Shown piece by piece: positions 36,172 to 43,458 of a stretch of DNA of 44,312 nt. The position numbers and the translations under genes are program-made. This stretch comes from Novosphingobium sp. (GTDB lineage Bacteria; Pseudomonadota; Alphaproteobacteria; Sphingomonadales; Sphingomonadaceae): positions 1 to 44,312 of the forward strand of contig JAGNTK010000008.1 of NCBI GenBank assembly GCA_017987575.1, read 5' to 3'. The notes under the pieces were generated by a model that was not told the origin of the DNA, made no database searches, and was given only the letters and a program-made list of their open reading frames with translations. How positions within the stretch are numbered: position 1 is the first letter of the stretch; each line of letters opens with the position of its first letter.

Positions 36172-36843
36172 ATGTCCAATATCTTACAATTTGCGCGCAA
36201 CCCACTGCACGCCTCATTGTTGGCGGGGCTGGACAGCACGCAGCTGGCGCCATTCCTCGAACGATCGGTCCGGCGGCACTATGCGGCTGGCCAAATCATC
36301 CAGTTACGCGGCGAACCTGCGCAGGGTTGCTGGCTGATTGAGCGCGGTCGGGTCCGGCTTGGCCAGTTTGCCATATCCGGCAAGTTCGTCGCCTTATCGT
36401 TGATCGGTCCGGGCGAGAGTTGGGGTGAACTGGCCGTGCTGCGCCGGGCGCCCCGCGTGATCGACGCAGTTGCGGCCGAAGCAAGCGAGCTGCGGTGGGT
36501 CGATGCCGCACAATTCGAAGCGGTTCTGTCACGCCATCCTGAGACGATGCGCAGCCTGCTGAGCCTGCTCGGCGATCAGCTGCAGGTTTCGCTCGAAAGC
36601 CTGATCGCGGCACGGGGGGACACGGCAGGACCCCGGGTTGCCCAACTGTTGGCTGGCATGGCACAAGCCGATCCGCAGTTGCGGATGACCCGGCAGGACC
36701 TGGCCGAACTGGGCGGGCTTTCGCGGATGACGATCCACACCTTGCTGAAAACGTGGGAGCAGGCCGGACTAATCGCTCTGGGTTACGGCCGCATCACAGT
36801 GATCAAGCCCGAAGCACTGCGCGCGTGGTCAGGTCCAGGTTAG
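36172..36843 (+). CDS. Crp/Fnr family transcriptional regulator
   Basis: A 223-residue regulator with an N-terminal cyclic-nucleotide-binding-type beta barrel (IIQLRGEPAQGCWLIERGRV, GPGESWGELAVL) and a C-terminal winged helix (RMTRQDLAELGGLSRMTIHTLLKTWEQAGLI; core TRQDLAELGGLSRMTIHTLL). There is no FNR-type N-terminal cysteine cluster, so it is not an oxygen sensor of that kind; the ligand is unknown. ATG 36172 is preferred because the longer frame runs into the divergent hydroxylase gene. It may control that gene. Confidence 0.9.
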   Translation: MSNILQFARNPLHASLLAGLDSTQLAPFLERSVRRHYAAGQIIQLRGEPAQGCWLIERGRVRLGQFAISGKFVALSLIGPGESWGELAVLRRAPRVIDAVAAEASELRWVDAAQFEAVLSRHPETMRSLLSLLGDQLQVSLESLIAARGDTAGPRVAQLLAGMAQADPQLRMTRQDLAELGGLSRMTIHTLLKTWEQAGLIALGYGRITVIKPEALRAWSGPG

Positions 36844-36858
36844 TCCCGCAAACATGAC

Positions 36859-36894
36859 TTCGCCGCCAAGGCCATTGAAGGCCAAGGCGGCGAA
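36859..36894. terminator. Hairpin after the Crp/Fnr gene
   Basis: TTCGCCGCC pairs perfectly with GGCGGCGAA (9 bp); after an AA/AA internal loop, GGCC pairs with GGCC around ATTGAA. It starts 15 bases after the stop. A TTTT lies 8 bases beyond the hairpin, so termination is plausible but not textbook. Confidence 0.55.
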
Positions 36895-37150
36895 GGGAAA
36901 GTTTTCTGCCATCCGCTGGGTCGCATACCGGGTGGCAGCCCTTCCGCAGCACTGACGTGAAGCTGGAAGACCCCACCGTAGTGCGCGCACTCGGCGTTAA
37001 CTGACAGGGCCGCGACCCGATGATTTCCCGATGATCGCGACTTATCTGGTCCTGACCAAAGGTGCAGATTGCTGGAGCAATCGCGGTTTTTCATTGCGCT
37101 CGGGCTAGCTTGGGCGATAACCAGAGCTTGCAACAAGGGTATTGGTCAGC
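36895..37150. other. Intergenic region upstream of the CadC-like regulator
   Basis: With the hairpin before it, about 307 bases without a gene. It contains a CTGCCATCC/GGGTGGCAG imperfect inverted repeat near 36910-36945, and a perfect hairpin GATTGC-TGGA-GCAATC (37067-37082) followed 4 bases later by TTTTT, about 65 bases before the next gene, possibly an attenuator. The minus-strand open frame across it has no protein-like composition. Confidence 0.4.
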
Positions 37151-38779
37151 GTGAAGACGCGCGGATTTGGGTCCATTTCAAATCAATCGGATGACCTTCC
37201 AGCACCGCTGCTGGACGAAGGTGATGCGTTGCGTCTGCCGGTTGATCTGGCTGAGTCAGTCCCGTTTGCGCTTGGCGGATTGCGGGTTTCCCCGCCTACC
37301 CGCGAATTGGCCTATGCCGATGGTGACACCGAAACACTTGAGCCGCGTGTGATGGAAGCGCTGGTGGCATTGCACCGGGCGCAGGGCTCAGTGCTCAGCC
37401 GCGATGATCTGACTGCTGCCTGCTGGCGCGGCAACGTGGTGGGCGAAGACGCAATTCAGCGGGTGATCCAGCGCCTGCGCAAAGTGGCGGGCCTCGCTGG
37501 ATCGTTCCGGATCGATACGATCACCAAGGTCGGGTATCGGCTGATCGTGGAGGACAGCGCCGGTGAAGGCGCACGCGGCGATGCGCCCAGTCTGGCAGTG
37601 CTGCCCTTTACCAATCGATCAGGTCAGGCCGAAGACGAAGGCCTCGCTTTGGGCATGAGCGAGGATCTGATCGACGCACTGGCGCAGGGCGTCAATGTCA
37701 GGGTGATCGCCAGTTCGGCCACCGCGCGATTCAGAGACAAGCCGGTCACCGATTTCCCCGGAACAGGCCGCCGCCTGGGCGTACGCTATTTCCTTGAGGG
37801 AAACGTGCGGCGCAGCGGCGATCTGCTGCGGGTAACCGCGCAACTGGTTGAGGCGGCCAACAGTTCGATCGTTTGGTCGCAGCGGTTTGAACGCCACCTC
37901 GATGAATTCGCCCCGCTGCAAGGCGATCTGATCTCGGAAGTCGCCGCAACGCTGGGCGCAACCATCTTCAAGCTGGAGATGGACCGGGCTCTCCGCAAAC
38001 CGTCCAACCTGACCGCGTGGGAATGTATTGCCCGGGCGATGGCCGCCAACCGCGAATACGGGGCGGAACCGCTGGGCCGGGCGATTGCCGAATCGCAGCA
38101 TGCGATGGCGATTGCGCCAGACTATGGGTTGGCCCAGGCGATCTATGCACTGACGATCTCGGGAGCCTATTTCTCGATCAGCGCGCCCGATCCGGCGCGC
38201 GAGCGGGAGATCCAGCACCACATCGACCGCGGCTTTGCGCTTGATCCCGACAATGCCGGGGTGCTGGCCGCGATTGCCGCCTCCAGCGCCTATATCGGTC
38301 GCCCGACTGAAGGGCTACCGCGGGCCCGACGCGCGATCCGGCTGCGGTCGGGCCACGGGCTGGCGCACTATGCCGCCGGAATCAATGCGCTGCTGCTGGG
38401 CAAGGAGCCTGATGGGATCGCGCATCTTGATGACTTCGTTCAGGTCGAGCCCGAATCGCACCTGCACTACGTCACCCATGCCTGGCGCGGGGTAGCCTAT
38501 ATGCGGGCCCGCGATTTTTCCGCAGCACGCGGTGCCTTTGCGGAAAGCCTGGCGCTGTTCCCCGGCAATTTCATCGCGCTGCTGATGCTGACCTGCATCG
38601 AGCAAAGCGAGGGTAAAGAGGCGGCGGCATCCCAGCATCTTGCCACCGCACTTGAACTCGATGCGGAAGCCACAGCGGGTCTTTATCATACCCGGATCGA
38701 CCGGTTCTTTGCCGGTTCCGATCTGCTGGAACAGATGCATCAGGTGCTTGACGCTGTCTGGCTAAAGGTCACCGCCTAG
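37151..38779 (+). CDS. Winged-helix (CadC/OmpR-type) regulator with TolB-like and TPR regions
   Basis: About 542 residues. The N-terminal third has an OmpR/CadC-type DNA-binding domain (LEPRVMEALVALHRAQGSVLS, in part; then GEDAIQRVIQRLRKVAG and IDTITKVGYRLI). A FlgO/adenylate-cyclase-associated domain follows (SLAVLPFTNRSG, MSEDLIDALAQ, YFLEGNVRRSGD), then tetratricopeptide-like helices to the end. There is no transmembrane segment, unlike true CadC. The signal sensed is unknown. GTG 37151 (AAGGG 11 bases upstream) and TTG 37142 (spacing 2) are both possible starts. The exported TPR protein follows 76 bases downstream and may be its target. Confidence 0.85.
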   Translation: MKTRGFGSISNQSDDLPAPLLDEGDALRLPVDLAESVPFALGGLRVSPPTRELAYADGDTETLEPRVMEALVALHRAQGSVLSRDDLTAACWRGNVVGEDAIQRVIQRLRKVAGLAGSFRIDTITKVGYRLIVEDSAGEGARGDAPSLAVLPFTNRSGQAEDEGLALGMSEDLIDALAQGVNVRVIASSATARFRDKPVTDFPGTGRRLGVRYFLEGNVRRSGDLLRVTAQLVEAANSSIVWSQRFERHLDEFAPLQGDLISEVAATLGATIFKLEMDRALRKPSNLTAWECIARAMAANREYGAEPLGRAIAESQHAMAIAPDYGLAQAIYALTISGAYFSISAPDPAREREIQHHIDRGFALDPDNAGVLAAIAASSAYIGRPTEGLPRARRAIRLRSGHGLAHYAAGINALLLGKEPDGIAHLDDFVQVEPESHLHYVTHAWRGVAYMRARDFSAARGAFAESLALFPGNFIALLMLTCIEQSEGKEAAASQHLATALELDAEATAGLYHTRIDRFFAGSDLLEQMHQVLDAVWLKVTA

Positions 38780-38855
38780 CCTCACTTGCCAAGTCCGGGA
38801 ATGACGGGCAGACCTGCCGCCGGGGTCGCGGTCAGTCTGTTCAAAGGAAGCCGGG

Positions 38856-40442
38856 ATGCGATATCGTCACTGGGTGCTGGGCACCGCCGCTTTGCTGGCT
38901 TGCGCGCTGCCGGGCCAGGCACAGGACACCCCCAAGGCGACCCCGGCGGCGGAGGCAGAGCACCCGGCCGGCCACGACCATTCGGACAAGGCCGCGCCCA
39001 AGACCGCACAGCTGCTAGCTGGCTATGGCAATGGCGGATTTGCTGTAACTGGCGCCAATCCGCAGGCGCAGGCGTTCTTTTCCAATGGCATGGAACTGGC
39101 CGCCGCCTTTGCCCACCGGGCCTCGATCGTGGCAATGGAAGAGGCAGTGCGGCTCGATCCGGCCTGCGCGATGTGCCTGTGGGGCCTCGCCTATACGTCC
39201 GGCCCGACGATCAACTATGGCAAGGACTGGCCAGAGCGCAAGAAGCTTTTCGCGATGCTGGGCAAGGCCGAAATGCTGGCCCAAAAGACCGGCACCAAAC
39301 GCGAACGCGATCTGATCCGGGTGTTCCGCAAGCGCTATTTACCAGGTGCCAAGATCCCACAGCGGGATGCCGCTTTTGCCCGGGATATGCAGAAGTTGGT
39401 CAAGAAGTACCCGAACGACAATACCATCGCCGTGCTGGCAGCCGACGCGATCATCCAAGCGATGGGACCAAAGGATTACAAGGCGCAGGCAATGCTGGCA
39501 TCGACGCTGCTGGAGGCGGTCCTAGCCCGCGCGCCCAACGATACCCCGGCGATCCATTTCTACATTCACGCCACCGAAATCGCCGGAGTTCCGGCGCGGG
39601 CCGAGCCCTATGCAGACCGGCTCGGTGACCTCGCCCCGCGCGCCAGCCATCTGGTCCATATGCCCAGCCACACGTACTATTGGGTCGGCCGCTATCAGGA
39701 CGCGGCGACCGTCAACCACCGCGCGGTCGAGCTCGGCAAGGAAAACGCCATCCGCCTCGGTATGACCGAGCCCGATGGGGTCTGGGGTCTGCCCTATCAC
39801 GCGCATAACGTGATCTTCGGGCTGGGCGGAGCCTTGATGGCCGGGGACGCGAAGATCGGGCTGGAACTTGGCAAACCTTTGGTCGATCGGTCCGAGACTC
39901 AAGAGAAAGCCCACCCGGTAATGCAGCTGCTGTCAGCGGCGGGCTATTTCGCGCTGGCCCGGTTTGACGATCCAAAGGCCGTGCTGGCCCGGCCCCAACC
40001 CAAGCTGCCCTACTTGACCGCCGCCTGGCATTATGCCCGGGGCGAAGTGTTTGCCAAGCAAGGCGACCTGACCGGGCTGAAGGCTGAGATCGCAGCGCTG
40101 GAAGCGATGAAAATTCCGCCGCAGGGAGCCGATGAATCCAAAGCCCCCGATCAGATGGTCGCCATCGTCCGATTGGTGCTGACCGGGCGGTTGGCCATGT
40201 CTCAAGGGCGCTGGGTCGATGCACAAACGGCCTTCCGTTCTGCTGCCGAGATCGAGGAAACCGAAGACTTCATGCAATTCTCTGATCCGCCCGCGTTCTG
40301 GTACCCGGTCCGGCGCGACTACGCCGCAGCGCTGCTGGCAGCGGGTGACAAGGCTGGGGCAAAGCGCGAGCTGGAGGCTACGCTCAAGTTACGGCCGAAG
40401 GACCCCGTGGCAACGGCGATGCTGGCGGGACTGGCCAGCTAG
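38856..40442 (+). CDS. Exported tetratricopeptide repeat protein
   Basis: A 528-residue secreted protein with a signal peptide (RYRHWVLGTAALLACALPG, cut near AQA/Q). After a His-rich linker (EHPAGHDHSD) come TPR-like helical pairs. Family marks are LDPACAMCLWGLAY with a CxxC, IHFYIHATE and HLVHMPSHTYYWVGRY. The CxxC and many histidines suggest a possible metal or thiol role, but this is not established. AGGA lies before ATG 38856. It is downstream of the TPR-containing regulator on the same strand, and ends 2 bases from the convergent GST gene. Confidence 0.85.
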   Translation: MRYRHWVLGTAALLACALPGQAQDTPKATPAAEAEHPAGHDHSDKAAPKTAQLLAGYGNGGFAVTGANPQAQAFFSNGMELAAAFAHRASIVAMEEAVRLDPACAMCLWGLAYTSGPTINYGKDWPERKKLFAMLGKAEMLAQKTGTKRERDLIRVFRKRYLPGAKIPQRDAAFARDMQKLVKKYPNDNTIAVLAADAIIQAMGPKDYKAQAMLASTLLEAVLARAPNDTPAIHFYIHATEIAGVPARAEPYADRLGDLAPRASHLVHMPSHTYYWVGRYQDAATVNHRAVELGKENAIRLGMTEPDGVWGLPYHAHNVIFGLGGALMAGDAKIGLELGKPLVDRSETQEKAHPVMQLLSAAGYFALARFDDPKAVLARPQPKLPYLTAAWHYARGEVFAKQGDLTGLKAEIAALEAMKIPPQGADESKAPDQMVAIVRLVLTGRLAMSQGRWVDAQTAFRSAAEIEETEDFMQFSDPPAFWYPVRRDYAAALLAAGDKAGAKRELEATLKLRPKDPVATAMLAGLAS

Positions 40443-40444
40443 GC

Positions 40445-41077
40445 TTAAACCCCAATCCCCGCCCCGCCCTGCGCGGCCTTGGCCCGCTGGAAACCAGCGC
40501 GCTGGGTCAGCCGCTCAAAATAGGCCTTCATCCCCGGCGTGACTTGCTCGTCCAGCCCGATCGATTGCGCCAGCATCACTGCATAGCCGACCGAAATATC
40601 GGCCATGGTAAAGCGGCCCGCTGCCGCGAATTCGCCATGCAACATGCTCTCGGCGTTCTTCAGGCGTGAGCCGAACCACAGCGCGTAATCTTCTGCCGCC
40701 TGCGCCACTCGCCGCTCGGGCGGCTCCAGCCGGGTGTATCGTAAATGGATCGTCTGCGGGAACGTCAGGGTCGCCTCGCCCATATGGAGGAAGTTGAGGT
40801 AGCGGGCATAGTCCGGCTCGTCCGCCGCCACTGCCAGCTCGCTCGGCCCGAACCGGGTCGCCAGGAAATGCGGGATCGCGCTGCTTTCGGTCATCAGCGC
40901 GCCATCGACCAGCAGCGCCGGGACGGTGCCGAGCGGGTTTATATCGCGGTATCCTTCAAACCGGAACCGCGGCGGGAACGGCATCAAGGTCAGCTCGTAA
41001 TCAAGCCCCAGCTCTTCCAAAGCCCACAAGGCACGGAACGAGCGCGCATCGGCGCAGTGGTAAAGGTGGAGGCTCAC
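40445..41077 (-). CDS. Glutathione S-transferase family protein
   Basis: A 210-residue GST with an N-terminal thioredoxin-like domain (LYHCADARSFRALWALEELG, the GSH-binding LMTESSAIPHFLA) and an all-alpha C-terminal domain containing FTMADISVGYAV, the conserved Asp of the family's N-capping box. The substrate is unknown. The start is GTG 41077, overlapping the TGA of the YqaA gene as GTGA, so translation is coupled; the longer frame to 41107 lies within the YqaA coding end. Confidence 0.92.
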   Translation of the reverse strand: MSLHLYHCADARSFRALWALEELGLDYELTLMPFPPRFRFEGYRDINPLGTVPALLVDGALMTESSAIPHFLATRFGPSELAVAADEPDYARYLNFLHMGEATLTFPQTIHLRYTRLEPPERRVAQAAEDYALWFGSRLKNAESMLHGEFAAAGRFTMADISVGYAVMLAQSIGLDEQVTPGMKAYFERLTQRAGFQRAKAAQGGAGIGV

Positions 41078-41712
41078 AGTGCGGCCACTTGTGCTGCCTG
41101 CGCACACTTCGCGCTGGCCTCATCCGACCCGCCGGTCAGCATCGTCGCTGCGATGAACCCGCCGACCACCAGCACCACGAAACCGGCCGTGGCGATGCCG
41201 AGATACTTGTCGATGAAGGCCTTGATCGGCGCGCCGAACATCCGGAACAGCACGCCGACGATCATGAAGCTGATCGAACGGCTGATGATCGAGGCGCCGA
41301 TGAACACCAGCAGCGGCATGGCGATGAACCCGGCGGTTATCGTCAGCAGCTTGAACGGGATCGGGGTGGCGCCCTTGATCATGATGATCTCGGCCCCGTA
41401 TTCGCGCAGATAGCAGGCCGCCTTGGGGAAACTCTCGGTCAGGCCTAGCGCCGCGAGCAACTGGGTACCGAGGCTTTCATAGAGGAAATAGCCGATCCCA
41501 TAGCCGAGCAGCCCGCCCAGCACCGAAGCAAAGGTCGCGATCATCGCAAAGCGGATCGCCTTCTTGGGCTCGGCCAGACACATGATCCCCAGCAAGGGAT
41601 GCGGCGGGATCGGGAAAAAGCTCGCCTCGACAAAGGCAAAGGCCGCCAGCCACCATTCTGCGTGCGGGTGGACAGCCTTGGCCATGGTCCAGTCATAAAG
41701 GCGGCGGAGCAT
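41074..41712 (-). CDS. YqaA/DedA family (VTT domain) membrane protein
   Basis: A 212-residue inner-membrane protein. The VTT-domain features are FAFVEASFFPIPPHPLLGIM, the glycine-rich GGLLGYGIGYFLYESLG, and the re-entrant-loop region KGATPIPFKLLTITAGF, followed by two more hydrophobic segments. DedA-like proteins take part in lipid scrambling and envelope homeostasis. It is the first gene of a two-gene unit with the GST. It is divergent from the GTA remnant, with 222 bases between. Confidence 0.9.
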   Translation of the reverse strand: MLRRLYDWTMAKAVHPHAEWWLAAFAFVEASFFPIPPHPLLGIMCLAEPKKAIRFAMIATFASVLGGLLGYGIGYFLYESLGTQLLAALGLTESFPKAACYLREYGAEIIMIKGATPIPFKLLTITAGFIAMPLLVFIGASIISRSISFMIVGVLFRMFGAPIKAFIDKYLGIATAGFVVLVVGGFIAATMLTGGSDEASAKCAQAAQVAAL

Positions 41713-41796
41713 GCGGATCCCTTCGTCTAGCGGTCTTGCGCGCCTGCTTAGTGACCTGTGCGGCGGGCGACAAGTGGCGATCCGCTGCAGATGGAC

Positions 41797-41847
41797 GAAC
41801 CATATTGGTTCTTATGACTTGACATCGTGACGCTGATATGGCACAAA
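41797..41847 (+). promoter_or_regulatory. Promoter with palindromic operator candidate upstream of the GTA remnant
   Basis: A perfect TTGACA at 41819-41824 is followed, 17-18 bases later, by a weak -10 (ACAAAT region, 41843-41848). Just upstream is the inverted repeat GAACC-ATATT-GGTTC (41797-41811). This is about 90-140 bases before the small terminase start. A repressor or activator of the GTA cluster could bind here; which one is unknown. Confidence 0.45.
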
Positions 41848-41934
41848 TACGGAACATCGCGATAAACCGATTCGGGGCAGCACGGCTCTGAGGGCGGTTT
41901 TCGGAGATCCCCATTCACAGTCCGGATCAACTGC

Positions 41935-42435
41935 ATGGCCGACACGCCCAAGTCGCGCCGGAACGCTGCTGCGGTTCCGGCCAAGAAAGTGCCCTTTGCC
42001 AAATGGTCGAAGCTGTTCCTCGGTGAACTGGCGGCCACTTCCAACGTCACTGCCGCCGCGCACAAAGCCGGCATCAACAAAACCGCCGCCTATGACGCGC
42101 GCCGCGCCAATCCCGAATTCAACCGGGCTTGGCAACGCGCGCTGTGCGAAGGCTACGACCACCTTGAAATGGAGCTGCTGCGGCGGCTGCGCGATGGCGA
42201 GATCAAGCCTGCCGCCGGGGCCAAGAAAGGCACCCGTACCTTTGACAATGCTACCGCGCTGCGCCTGCTCGCCGCGCACCGGGATTCTGCGGCACGCCAG
42301 CGGGCGATTTCTTCGAACGAGGATTCCGAAGCGATCATCCAGTCGATCAACGCCAAGCTGGAAGTGATCCGCCAACGCCGTCTGGCCGCTCCCGCTGCAG
42401 AACAGGTCATCGATGTCGAACCACGAACTGCTTGA
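41935..42435 (+). CDS. GTA gene 1-like protein (putative small terminase)
   Basis: A 166-residue basic protein. The helix-turn-helix region at about 29-60 (LGELAATSNVTAAAHKAGIN, then TAAYDARRANPEFNRAW) is the phage small-terminase / GTA g1 DNA-recognition pattern. In GTAs it works with the large terminase in packaging of cell DNA. The gene looks intact. Its end overlaps the large terminase start by 23 bases, the normal g1-g2 arrangement. Because the packaging motor after it is broken, it has probably lost its partner. Confidence 0.82.
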   Translation: MADTPKSRRNAAAVPAKKVPFAKWSKLFLGELAATSNVTAAAHKAGINKTAAYDARRANPEFNRAWQRALCEGYDHLEMELLRRLRDGEIKPAAGAKKGTRTFDNATALRLLAAHRDSAARQRAISSNEDSEAIIQSINAKLEVIRQRRLAAPAAEQVIDVEPRTA

Positions 42436-42904
42436 TGCGCTGGTCGATCTGCCAGAACCGGAACGGCTCGCCGCGATCCGCACTCTGACCGAGGAGGAGC
42501 GCAAGGAATTCCGCCATCACTGGCAGCTGTGGGGCCGCACCCGGCAATTACCTCCCGAAGGTGACTGGACCACCTGGTTGATTCTGGCCGGGCGCGGTTT
42601 CGGCAAGACCCGCGCCGGGGCCGAATGGGTCCGCACCACGGCGCAAGGCCATCCCGAAGCCCGGATCGCGCTGGTCGGGGCATCGTTGGGTGAGGTTCGC
42701 GCGGTGATGGTTGAGGGCGAAAGCGGGATCCTCGCGGTCTGCCCGCCGGGCCAGATCCCGAGCTTTGAACCGTCGCTGCGGCGGCTGACCTGGGGCAACG
42801 GTGCGCAAGCCACGCTTTACTCTGCTGGCGAGCCGGAGAGTTTGCGCGGGCCGCAGCATAGCCACGCTTGCCGGCCAAACCCAAAAAGAAAGCTTTGTCA
42901 ATGA
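42413..42904 (+). pseudogene. GTA large terminase (g2), 5' fragment
   Basis: The first ~152 codons of a GTA/phage-type DNA-packaging ATPase. The Walker A motif GRGFGKT with K65 is intact, followed by ARIALVGASLGEVRAVMVEG and SAGEPESLRGPQHSHA. At about 42868, where intact proteins continue into the acidic Walker B region, the similarity stops. The frame then reads through 12 unrelated codons (CRPNPKRKLCQ) to a TGA at 42902-42904. A full protein would be over 400 residues, so Walker B and the nuclease domain are missing. What follows is a DUF2793 gene body in another frame. Confidence 0.85.
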
Positions 42905-43268
42905 ATTGGCCGCTCGGGTTGATGCCCTGCTGCACTTGGCAATCGAAGCAGAACTGGCAACGCCACCCAGCGCTCCAACCGATGGACAAGCTTGGCTGGT
43001 TGCCCCCAGCCCAAGCGGCGACTGGGCCGGCCAAGCCGGCCTGATTGCAGCGCGTACAGCAGGTAACTGGCTATTCTTCGCACCTATCGCGGGGATGACC
43101 TTGCTCAACAAGGCAACTGGCCAGCAACTGCGCTTCGTTACGGCCTGGCAAAGTCCTGCGAAGCCAACCTTGCCTGCCGGGGGCAGCACGATCGATACCG
43201 AAGCACGCAGCACAATCAGCGCAATCGTTGCGGCCATGGTTGTCGCCGGAATCGTACCAGCCAACTGA
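42867..43268 (+). pseudogene. DUF2793 protein, 3' part, fused to the terminase fragment
   Basis: From LAGQTQKESFVNELAARVDA through DGQAWLVAPSPSGDWAGQAG and NWLFFAPIAGMTLL this is the DUF2793 family, usually encoded at the downstream end of sphingomonad GTA clusters. Only the first dozen or so residues, with the start codon, are missing. The frame is +1 relative to the terminase fragment, so the two are not one protein. The remainder (to TGA 43266-43268) is intact and includes a C-terminal hydrophobic stretch (TISAIVAAMVVAGIVPAN). Confidence 0.82.
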
Positions 43269-43458
43269 TTTTCCACGCAGCCAGCATGCCATTGATCCTT
43301 CAACCAGCGCAAATTCCGGTCGTTTGGTGCCATTTGCGTCACGATTCGCGACATTATTGCAACAGTCCCGGTGTTTGAATGCTTGCGCGGGCTAGTTGAT
43401 GCAGTTAGACAATCCAACACTCGGTGGCTCTAATCCTATTTAAAAGGGGAAAACCATA

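Noticed and set aside
36840-37136. 98-residue minus-strand open frame in the gap after the Crp/Fnr gene
   Set aside because: It crosses the hairpin, lacks a ribosome site, and has a random-like composition.
41935-43268. Complete prophage
   Set aside because: No integrase, repressor, capsid or tail genes, no attachment repeats seen; the order g1-g2-DUF2793-ompA fits a GTA remnant better.
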